This document shows, in pieces, positions 22,301 through 30,637 of a DNA stretch of 64,000 bases (its first letter is position 1; each line of letters opens with the position of its first letter). Below the pieces are notes generated by a model that was given only the letters and a program-made list of their open reading frames with translations, ran no database searches and was not told where the DNA came from. The position numbers were made by a program, and so were the translations under genes. Source of the stretch: Chamaelirium japonicum (taxonomy: Eukaryota > Streptophyta > Magnoliopsida > Liliales > Melanthiaceae); assembly GCA_947650365.1 (NCBI GenBank), contig OX393550.1:54448879-54512878 (forward strand). The letters are read 5' to 3'.

Positions 22301-22813
22301 TCAAAGTCGAAGAAAGACTGGCATGAACGCATGGGTGAAGCGCTGTGGGCATATCGCACCTCTTTTCGCACACCAACACAGGCGACTCCATACTCGCTGG
22401 TATACGGAGTAGAAGCTGTCCTCCCACTTGAACTCCAGATCCCATCACTCAGGATAGCCATCCAGGAAGGCCTCGTCAACGGCAACAACACTCAACTTCG
22501 CCTAGCGGAATTAGAAGCCCTAGATGAAAAGCGCCTCGAAGCCCAGCAACGCCTGGAATGCTACCAAGCCAGGCTAACCCGAGCCTTCAACAAAAAGATT
22601 CGCCCTCGATCCTTCCAAGAAGGAGAGTTGGTGCTCGCAGTCAAACGCCCCATCATCCTTTCGCATCGAGGAGGAAAGAAGTTCGACGCCAAGTGGGATG
22701 GACCGCACATTGTCAAAGAGGTCTACTCCAACGGCGCATATCTTCTCACCACGCCAGAAGGGCTTACGCTCGGCCCTATCAACGGCAAGTACCTCAAAAG
22801 GTACTATGCCTAA
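19100..22813 (+). CDS. pol region: reverse transcriptase, RNase H x2, integrase (gypsy, Tat type)
   Basis: One long open frame of about 1237 codons. Reverse transcriptase lies at about 19780-20320, with FMDGSSGYNQIRM, MPFGLKNAGATYQ and the catalytic YVDD box at about 20185. The usual gypsy RNase H follows (20600-20970, LGALLAQD, YYLSRTL). A second RNase H follows at 21055-21440 (MFFDGAA, NNRAEYQAL, IFGDSQLV, NQQADALANLA), the extra domain known from the Tat lineage. Integrase comes last (21750-22400): an HHCC-like CYTCQLHGD, GWGLDIVGPLP, a TDNGKQF core and a C-terminal GPHIVKEVYSNGAY chromatin-side module, with the end at KRYYA. It makes and integrates the cDNA. This part looks whole. Confidence 0.93.
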   Translation: MKRKRDRQLPMHALPIFIPVQRAPKEGDIELGVGPYLKSKKKSVKNQASQNPISVFKRLGPIRQAKRRSVFDRLGKPPTEVRKIIPTHPPTFFQTANVPNIIMVSLNHITITDSSVDDTSTSDDELPSAPPVLEEGGQSTVDDLKEINLGTQEAPRPTFVSALLTPEEEAAYIKLLQEYRDVFAWSYKEMPGLDPKIAVHQLAVKHGASAIKQGQRRYRPELVPQIEGEVNKLIEAGFIREVKYPTWISSVVPVKKKNGQIRVCMDFRDLNNACPKDDFPLPITELMVDATTGHETLTFMDGSSGYNQIRMAPKDEELTAFRTPKGIYCYKVMPFGLKNAGATYQRAMQKIFDDILHQNVECYVDDLVVKSRQKSTHLQDLELIFKRLRRYQLRMNPLKCAFGVSSGKFLGFVVRHRGIEIDQTKIDAILNMPIPKTVRDLRGLQGHLAYIRRFIANLAGKCRPFSRLMKKGAAFKWDEAYQEALQNIRDYLLKPPVLTAPVQGKPLVLYISAQEQSLGALLAQDNELGKETACYYLSRTLIGAELNYSPIEKVCLALIFATKKLRHYMLAHAIRLISKADPLKYIMSRPVLSGRLAKWALLLLEFDITFVPRKAVKGQALADFLSEYPLPAEWELSEDLPDEEVFCIDIAPSWKMFFDGAARQDVAGAGVIFVTPNDEVLPFSFLLSEPCSNNRAEYQALIIGLELANDMKLQGLTIFGDSQLVIQQILGAYEVNKEDLVPLHIRALKLLGILKDASIQHVPRNLNQQADALANLAATLPFPEKSQLIIPICKRMVITEEDLPMGIPDQVNAVHIFVTDELDWRQPFIDFLVHGKLPEDPKRKVDIRRRSLKFFYFNNELYRRSYDGALLRCLAKEEAETALEEVHAGICGSHQSGPKLHFRIRRMGYYWPTMIKDSLRFAKRCYTCQLHGDYIRQPPEPLHPTIASWPFNGWGLDIVGPLPKSSKQHLYILAATDYFSKWAEAVPLREVTRHSVINFIQNDIIFRYGIPRYIVTDNGKQFKNSTVSQFCAKFDIKQRCSTMYNASANGLAEAFNKTLCKLLEKVVSKSKKDWHERMGEALWAYRTSFRTPTQATPYSLVYGVEAVLPLELQIPSLRIAIQEGLVNGNNTQLRLAELEALDEKRLEAQQRLECYQARLTRAFNKKIRPRSFQEGELVLAVKRPIILSHRGGKKFDAKWDGPHIVKEVYSNGAYLLTTPEGLTLGPINGKYLKRYYA

Positions 22814-23068
22814 AAGCAAGGCGACACCCCTTGCAAAAAAAAAAAAAAAAGGAACTACGTGTGACTTAATCCCTCTCAGTAGGGTACGTAGGCAGCCTGT
22901 AAAGGTTCAGTCCAAACAAAAGAAAAACACAACCAAGCTCTGCCATTCCAGAATACAAGTCCAAAAAAAAAAATAGATGCATGATATTAAGTTATCACCG
23001 GATAAAGAAAAACAGAACTACAAGTCTGTTCAGCAGAAATGACAAGAAAGAAAAGGAAATGCGACATG

Positions 23069-26000
23069 CTAGTAAAGCGAATCAAATCCTTTGAGACGTT
23101 GGAGCAGCTCGCCGTCAGTAACCTCCATGCGGTCCAACTCTGAAGACCGAGAAGCTACCCGCTCCCGATGCGCCGCCAGCTCGATACGCTGCTTTGCCAA
23201 GTCTGCTCCAGAAGACTTCTCGATCGTCTCAGCTTTCTCGAAAGATGCGCGAGCAACCTCTAGCTTCTTCCGCGCCCGAACAAGGCTCGCAGCGGCAAGT
23301 GCATGCTGCGCCTCCAGTCGACGCTCCTCGTCCTCGGCCTTTGCCAGTATCAGGGGAAGGTCATCTTCCATCGAAGCCCGTTTCAAGCAATGAGCTTCAT
23401 TATCCGCCAAGAGAACACGCATCTGTGCCTCAAACAAAGAGCCATCTACCTGGAAGGCCGCCAGGTTCTTGCAAAACTCAGGCCCCTCGAGGACCCACCA
23501 GCTGCCCAAAGCGGCAAAGCCCTCTTCCTGGAAGGGTGCAAGTGTCGTCTGGATATACTTCCGACAGCTCTCCAAAAGAAGCACAGAGAGAAGGTCCCAC
23601 GAACTGTACTTTCTCTTGTCTGCCTCTGAGTGCACGGGCAAGGTGGGCTCCGGCCCTGAAGGCTCAAGTGAAGGAACCGCCTCCTGGACCATCGCCGTGA
23701 TAACAATCAGCGGAACCACCGGAGCCGAAGAAGGAGGCACAGGCAAACCTTCCGACAAAACGACTGCGGGAGTAGCCTCTGCCGGAGTACCGGACCTAGC
23801 TGGAGGAGTCTGTTCTCTCCCTACACTGGAGATCTCATCCTCCTCCCCAAAGCCCAACTGCTCCACGTCAATATCATCCAGGTTAACAGCACTGCCGGTA
23901 AAGTCTGCTCCACACGCTCCCAAGAGCTCCAAGTTATCCCAGGGAACATCCAGCCCGCCACCTTCAATCAACGTTGCTCTGATGGGAGAGCACTCCTGCC
24001 CAACCCCCTTCGGGGCAGACTCACAGTCCGGTCCAGCAGACCCTGCCAAAATAAGAGCTGGACAACTCAGCCAACGAAGTAAGAATACAAGCACAGAAAT
24101 TTATGAGAAACTAAAAACAAGATATACCTGCAGCGTCCGACGAAGATACCCCAGAAGGAGGGATGACCCCATCGACAAAAAGCCCTGGCTCTCCGTCTCG
24201 AGCTGGCCCTGCCTCGCCAGCACCAGTCAAAGCTGCCTCACACAAGAGGTCCAACTTTCTCCTCTTGGGAAAAGCACCCCCACTCCAAGAAGCCTGAGTC
24301 TCAGGAAGGCCCTGAACCTTGGAGGACGGAGCCATCTCAACTTCTTGCACAGAAAGTGAAGCCTGGGAAGTACTCTCTCGACGGCCACAAGATTTCTCTG
24401 ACCATCGCTCCTCGGACCAGAGACGGCGATCCTCTGACCCCGCCAAAGAGTCAAAAGGAAAGTCAGCCCGTTCGCTGCTAGCAAGGACGTCTAACGGAAG
24501 GCCAGCCAAGAGGGGAAGCACTGACCCGTTGACCCAGTGACGATACTCAGGAGTTGCGGCATCCTTGCCGCCCGACTTAATCCCCGGTGAGAAAGTACAC
24601 CCAGTAAAACGATCGTAAAGTGCTCCCCAGAGGCGGTACGCCTCCTGTGGAGTATAACGTAACCGCAGGCGCAAAGGAGTCCCAGGCAACTCCTGCCGAA
24701 AACCCTGCTGACGAGCAAACCGGTGGGGAGAGTACCGGGCCACCTCCACTACATCCCCACGGCGCCAAACAAGATACCCAGGCCTGCAACTCACCATGCT
24801 CCAGTACAAAGGATCGGACATCTCCGCCCCATCGCACACCAGGGATTTCATAGAAGGCGCCAGTGCATTTTCCGATACAAATTCGAAGTCAGAGGGGCCC
24901 ATGCGCCGCAAACACTCTCGGGCACTAGGCTTCGGACGCTCCCATGCATAAAAAGCATTCATTACACCTCCCACACAAGGAAGAAAGGGCACCGAGGTCG
25001 AAGGTCCACGCGCCGCGAAGATCCCCTTCGGAAAGTGGAGCCCAATCCAACCATAGAGGTAATGCAGGGGCAAAAGGAACTGGCTCTGCCTACTTCCCCT
25101 CTTGCATTACCCGCACTCGATAGACTCCAGTAAGTGCCGCTAAGCCCGCCATACAACGAGCAGAGGATCGCCGGTGCCAGATTAAGGAACTCTCCAGTCA
25201 CCATCCGAGCAGCTGCAAGGAAGGTCCCAGGGCGTACCACATCCCCTTCCCAGGGTAAAGCAAAGCGGCAGAGAAAGAGTACTAACCCCGCAGACCAGTA
25301 AACAGCACGCCAGTCATCACTACACTCTTCAAGTCCCAAGACTTCCCAGGGACGCTGCGCCCCGGCCATGGAGCACCAATCTTTCTTCAGAGATTCGATC
25401 GGTCGCCGGAAGGTGCCAGGCGCCGGCTTCTTTGACGAGGCATATCTCCACATCGGGTGACTCGAAGGAGGAGCATGACGATACTCTCCTCGAAACCAGA
25501 AGTCCACCCAATCCGAGTGAAGTACCCGGTCTGACCGCTCGCGCGCCGCTATAATAGCATACGCCTTAAAAAGCAAAAGGCAGAAGCTAGGAGATTCATC
25601 TGGGTCCGTCAAAACCTCCAGGGAAGGAACCTCCTCCTGATAATAGCTCCGAACTTCGGGACACCCAGAGATGACGTGCACATCACGAAGGGTGATCCCG
25701 ATTTCACCAGCTCCAGTCAAAAACGTATTGGTCTCGGGGCACCACTGCTCACACAAAGCCCGGTACATGCCGTCTGGTCGACTGTACTCCCAACAAGCTG
25801 GCTCCACAAACCTCGCCAAACGCTCCATCCCTGGCTCTGCCTCCAACGCGCCGGACAGCTCTTTCATCCAGTCCCGAAAACCTCCCAGATAGGTGACATC
25901 TCCACGTGATTGAATCCCCACGCCCCAGCGCGTACGACGGGAGCATATCTTCAAAGCGACAACAGGGACCGGAACCGACTCCTCGCCAGTATGGTGGAAC

Positions 26001-26395
26001 GGCAACCCCAAGCTCGGCCGGACAATTTGCCGAGAAGATCCTTCGTCAGTAAGGATGCGCTCGCCAAGTTTCAACACTCGACAAGAGCCGTCAGTCACGC
26101 CATCCTCGCAAACTCGCTCGTGCGTCAAAAGCTGAAGTACCGACAGTCCAGTCTCCTGTCTCGAAGAACGATGGTGGAAGACTTGTGCGAAAGGGAAGCG
26201 AAGATGCGTACTCCCGTGGGAGACCACATCAACGATCCAGCCGGAACCCGGAAAGCTCTCGTAACGACGAGACCTGAAAAAGAAAGAACACAAAGCCCTA
26301 GTCAGATGGATTCCGAGTACAGAAACAAAGAAATCAAAAGGAGGGGCCTTCAGCAAAATAAAGAAAGACAGAGGGGGGTAATGGCAAAAAGCCAC
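23069..26395 (-). pseudogene. Antisense plant-mobile-domain (PMD) region of the gypsy element
   Basis: Between pol and the 3' LTR, coding sequence runs on the opposite strand. Its upstream part holds WCPETNTFLTGAGEIGITL, then DVHVISGCPEVRSY, WVDFWFRGEYRH and PAILCSLYGGLSGTYW. This is like the plant mobile domain (aminotransferase-like/MAIN family), whose members carry F..P.GE.TITL.DV..L.G. Downstream comes charged, coiled-coil-like sequence (ERVASRSSELDRMEVTDGEL, ending KGFDSLY). Antisense extra regions with this domain have been described in Tat-lineage elements. Their job is unknown. It looks nearly open, with about one break. A diverged homologue lies at 51370-54600. Confidence 0.75.
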
Positions 26396-26690
26396 GACCC
26401 CCCCTTATCTCTCCTATTAAAGGGGGGGCCTTCAGCAAATAAAGAAAGACAGAGGGGGGTCACAGCAAAAAAGCCATGACTCTATCTCCTCTCTCTTGTT
26501 AAAACTAGCAGGGAGGGGGCCTTCAGCAAATAAAGAAAGACAGAGGGGGGTCATGGTAAAAAAGCCACGACCCCCCCCCCATCTCTCCTATTAAACTGCA
26601 GGGAGGGGGCCTTCAGCAAATAAAGAAAGAGAAAGGGGGGTCATGGCAAAAAGCCACGACCCCCTCTCTCTATCTCTCCTGTTTTACATG
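26340..26690 (+). repeat. Hairpin-forming tandem repeats upstream of the antisense region
   Basis: Four units of about 84-92 bp, starting near 26343, 26427, 26516 and 26607, each contain GGGGCCTTCAGCAAA, TAAAGAAAGA and then a stem-loop. The stem-loop is GGGGGGTCATGGC, an A-rich loop, then GCCACGACCCCCC. The repeats lie where the promoter or leader of the antisense region would be. A related array with similar stems is at 54690-54870. Confidence 0.8.
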
Positions 26691-26759
26691 CAGAGGGGGG
26701 GGGGGTGCGTCGTCCCCGCCTACGCCGCCGGCCTCCGCGCGCCCGCCCGCGCCCTCCTC

Positions 26760-27060
26760 CGCGCCCTGCCGCTCCGGCCCACGGCCCCCGCGCCGTGCCG
26801 CTCCGGCCCCCGCGCCCTGCCGCTCCGGCCCACGGCTGCCGCGCCGTGCCGCTCCGGCCCCCGCGCCCTGCCGCTCCGGCCCACGGCTGCCGCGCCGTGC
26901 CGCTCCGGCCCCCGCACCCTGCCGCGCCCTACCGCTCCGCGCCGCTCCGGCCCCCCGCGTCGTGCCGCTCCGGCCCACGACCCCCGCGCTCTGCCGCTCC
27001 GGCCCACGGCCCCGACGCCGTGCCGCTCCGGCCCCCGCGCCCTGCCGCTCCAGCCCGCAG
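26760..27060 (+). repeat. 51-bp GC-rich minisatellite inside the gypsy element
   Basis: CGCCCTGCCGCTCCGGCC recurs at about 26762, 26813 and 26864, then in degenerate form to about 27060. It is extremely GC-rich and open in several frames only because of its composition. A GAA/GAG microsatellite follows at 27291-27342. I see no evidence that it is translated. Confidence 0.75.
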
Positions 27061-27597
27061 CCTTGGCTGCGCCCGCCGCGCCCCGCGAACCCGGCCCCGC
27101 GCTCCGCGCCCCGTCTCCAGCCCACCCGCCGGCCGTATCACGCAGCCCCCGGCCGCGTCCCACCTCCAGTCCTCCCGCGCGCCGGCCGCTACAGCAGCCC
27201 CCGGCCGCGCCTCGCACCCTCCGGCCCGCAGCCCCGGCCGCGCCTCGCGCGTCCCGCCACCGGCCACCGCACCGGCCCACGCCCACCATGCGAAGAAGAA
27301 GAAGAAGAAGAAGAAGAAGAAGGAGGAGGAGGAGGAAGAAGACCCGCCTTACTTGCGACCCTCCGCCGTCCACGGACCGGCGGTCTTCCCTCCTCCGCGA
27401 ACCCCATGGCGTCACCATCTTCATCCTCCTCGGCATCGTTGCGAAGCAAGAAACCCTAGCAGAGCTCCCGACTCCAATCCGCCGGGAATCGCTGATAATA
27501 AAGAGAAACGAAAAACAGGGGTCCTTTTAAAGACCTAATCCCACACGAATACGCGACTCAAGTCCAACCGCTACGCGTTTCCCGCGGGCGCACTCGA

Positions 27598-27612
27598 ACT
27601 TGAGGGGGCACT
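27598..27612 (+). other. Polypurine tract of the central gypsy element
   Basis: ACTTGAGGGGGCACT directly precedes the 3' LTR. The older element has CCTTGAGGGGGCATT in the same place (55701-55715). This is the expected site of plus-strand priming. Confidence 0.65.
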
Positions 27613-29789
27613 TGTGGGCATCGAAATTAGCCCACGGGTCGAACCCGATTTTTACAAAAAAAATGGGCCCGCACACAACGGCCCGCATGCGAAACTGGGC
27701 CCGCACACAACGGCCCGCATGCGAAACTTGGGCCCGCACCCAACGGCCTTCGGGTCGAACCCGACTCGCTCATGCAACTTAGGCCCGCACACAACGGCCC
27801 GTATGCGAAACTCGGCCCGCACACAACGGCCCGCATGCGAAACTCGGCCCGCACACAACGGCCCGTATGCGAAACCCGGCCCGCACACAACGGCCCGCAC
27901 ACAACGGCCCGTATGCGAAACTCGGCCGCGCACAACGGCCCGCGTGCGAACTCGGCCCACGTGCGAACTCAATTTGCGCGCCATGGCCCGACCCAAAGCA
28001 AACGGGTCCCACCGGACCCGCAACTCGGACACAAAGAGGGGGGCCCACCGGCCCCCCCTTCTTGAAAACCGTGCCCCCTTCCTCATGGAGAGGTGGGGCC
28101 GGCCATAAAGGAAAAGAAAAAGAAAAAGAAAAAGAAAAAAAGAAAAAGAAAAGAAAAAGAAAAGAAAAGAAAAAGAAAAGAAAAAGTCAAAACCGCCTTG
28201 ATGCGGGGGGGGGTGGCGTGGACGTCTACACAACCGTAGATCCGCGACGATCCCTCGATCCAACGGACAAGATGACGTTGTGTCGCCATCCGATCCAAAA
28301 GTGCAACAAAAATAACAACTCGATCTTTAAAAGATCGAGTCACATCTAGCCCATAACCACTCCAACTAAAAAGGAGGAAATCGGGTTTGTTTCCCCAAAT
28401 AAGGGAACAACATCTCGATGGTTATGAGGGGAGATATTGGAGGAAACAAAAAGATTTCAGCAATATCTCCCCCAAACGCCCCCCTTTGCCTATAAATAGA
28501 AGGGGTCGGGGAAGGCATCAGAGGTCCGAAAGCCGAAGACGAAAGAGCTTCGCAAGAGAAGCTCCAACGCTCGAAGACCGAAGGCTTCACGAGGCACGGC
28601 AAGCATATCCTACGGGAGTCCTTGGCCCTTCAAGTCCTCATCAACGTGAAGACCTTGCACTCGGAGATCAAAGCTTCGACTCCTCGCACGAAGAAGAAAG
28701 CGTGGAGAAGAAGACCCGGAGCCGTCATCACCCGATTGCTCCAACGATCTTCATCAGCTCCGAAGAAGCCATAAGCAAAGGCCGGAGAAGAAGATCGAAG
28801 CCGACAACACTCGTCGTCTTCAATCAAGGCATCGACTCCTCGCACGAAGAAGAAAGCCGGGAGAAGAAGGCCTGAAGCCGGTGCTACCCCTGCCGCCTTC
28901 GTCAACCAAAAGCCGACGCTACAACCGTCGTGCTAAAGCCGGTGCCACACCCGCCGTCTTCATCAACAAAAGCTGACGCTACAACCGTCGCACGAAGATC
29001 GGTGCTACACCCGCCGTCTTCATCAACGAAAGTCGACGCCACAACCGTCGCACAAGCATCGGTGCTACCCCCGCCGAAAAGCCAAAACCGACGCCACAAC
29101 CGTCGAGGAAGCCGGAAGAGTAAAGAAGCCTTGAAGAGGTAACGCCAGTCGTTCGAGAAGAAGATCGAGTCGAAGCTAAAGTCAAAGCCGACGCAAGAAG
29201 CCAAAGCAAACGCACCGGTAAAGCCCGCGCTAAAGCAACGCACGTGCCAAAGCCAAGCAACTACGACGGTCACGAGCAAAGCACCGCACGTTCTAGCCGA
29301 TACGACGCGAAGTCCGGAAGAACTAAAGCATCGCAAGTCTCTACCCGTCTACGTTCAAACTCAAGCGCCAAAGCAAAGCAAAAGCCAGAGCCACGCCAAA
29401 GCTACGCCAAAGCCGAAAGCTAAAGCCAAAGCTGACGCCAAAAACACGATCGACGCCGCGAACCGACGATCAAGGACGCCGAGGTCGAGCAAGGATCGAG
29501 GAAGACACGAAGACCGAGGAACGAAGCCCAAAGCCTCCCTAGCCGAGAAAGCGCGAAGCACGGACGGGACAAAATCAACGGCGGAAACTCCTTAGCCTCT
29601 CAAAAACCCTCACCCTGTAAAGACCTCTGTCCTGGGCAACCCCTTCAGAGCTCTCGCACGAATACCACGTGGAGACGCGGATCAAAGGGACCCTCCAGAG
29701 GATCTCTCCCACAATCTCCTGATCAAAGAAAATTTGTAATCTCGTGTGATCCGCAATAAAGACGACCCGAATCTTTTTCTGCGACCACA
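27613..29789 (+). repeat. 3' LTR of the central gypsy element (2177 bp)
   Basis: The LTR runs from TGTGGGCATCG to ...GCGACCACA and is almost identical to the 5' LTR. Its end is fixed by the GTGGC duplication at 29790-29794 and by return to hAT sequence (ATGACGATGG...). The length difference from the 5' LTR is largely due to minisatellite unit number. Confidence 0.93.
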
Positions 29790-30630
29790 GTGGCATGACG
29801 ATGGATATTGACTGGTGGGGGGTGATGGCTGATGGAGCGGTGACGGCTGGTGGTGGCCACCTCCATGTGAAGTTGGCTACCAAAAGTTGGCTATAATTAT
29901 TTTCTGAGTCAATTAAACTTTGCTTTCCTCCCTCCTGAAGTTTAGTTAGATCAGATAAAAATTACAAAATAAGGAAATCAAGTAATTGACGAAAGCGGTA
30001 TTGTGCTAAAATTTTAAACTTTAGGGAGTGATTTGAAAAAAAATAAACTACATGGGGGGTTAAGTTTTTTTGAGCTAAATTTCAAGAGGGTAACTGTAAC
30101 TTTTTTTCCCAAAGTGATTGAGGGGGGGCTTCAGCCCCCCCTGGGCCCTATGTGGGTCCGCCCCTGAGTCGAGGGCGAGTCAGGCTCAGCGCGAGTCGAG
30201 TGCGAGTCGGGCTCGACCAGCATTAGAAAAAAAAATAAAATAAAATAAAACAAAAATTAAAACCTAAAACCCAAAACCCAAACCCGAACCAACCCCCATC
30301 CTTTTCTCTCTCTCTCTCTCTTCTCTCTTTCTTCTCTCTCTCTCTCTCTCTTTCTCTCTCCATCTCACCCGATCTCTCTCTCATCTCTTTCGGATCTCTC
30401 TCCCTCTCACCCGATCTCTATTTCCCTCTCTCGGATCTCTCTTCCTCTCACCCGATCCCTCTCGTCTCTCTCTCGGATCTCTCTTCTCCCCAACCCGATC
30501 CCCTCTCCATCCCATCAGCTGCCCCAATCGCCACCCCATCTCCTCCGATCCTTCCCCCTTCCATCTAAGTAACCCCGCGCGCCTATTCGAATCCCCCCAT
30601 CTCTTTCGAAATCCCGCAGCCCTTTCCCCC

Positions 30631-30637
30631 TATAAAG
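30631..30637 (+). promoter_or_regulatory. TATA box of the solo LTR
   Basis: TATAAAG follows about 330 bp of CT-rich sequence and precedes ACCCTAAACCTGATCCC, a typical LTR leader context. It supports the plus orientation of the solo LTR. Activity cannot be judged from sequence. Confidence 0.5.

Larger units (their letters stand above)
12686..29789 (+). mobile_element. Tat-type Ty3/gypsy retrotransposon, 17.1 kb, nearly whole
   Basis: A full-length element flanked by an exact target duplication GTGGC (12681-12685 and 29790-29794). Its parts in order are 5' LTR (12686-14880), primer-binding site (14883), gag-protease (14953-19338), pol with reverse transcriptase, two RNase H domains and integrase (to 22813), an antisense plant-mobile-domain region (23069-26395), hairpin repeats, a GC-rich minisatellite, a polypurine tract (27598-27612) and a 3' LTR (27613-29789). 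Two RNase H domains and an antisense extra region are features of the Tat lineage. By eye the LTRs differ by about ten substitutions plus small repeat-length changes, suggesting insertion within roughly the last few hundred thousand years. It looks nearly whole, with about two or three breaks. Confidence 0.93.
12148..30166 (+). mobile_element. Non-autonomous hAT transposon, split by a gypsy insertion
   Basis: The terminal repeats are CAGTGGCGGACC at 12148 and the complement of CAGGGGCGGACC ending at 30166, with one mismatch in 12 bp. Perfect 8-bp duplications AGTCGAGG flank it (12140-12147 and 30167-30174), the length typical of hAT. The hAT sequence is 12148-12685 plus 29795-30166, about 910 bp. 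It has no transposase, and G-rich subterminal runs lie just inside both ends. It inserted into the solo LTR and was later hit by the 17-kb gypsy element. Confidence 0.9.

Noticed and set aside
26643-27538. Long overlapping open frames in all phases of the GC-rich stretch
   Set aside because: They arise from a 51-bp GC-rich minisatellite and a GAA/GAG run, with low-complexity Pro/Arg/Ala translations and no domain. They are not genes.
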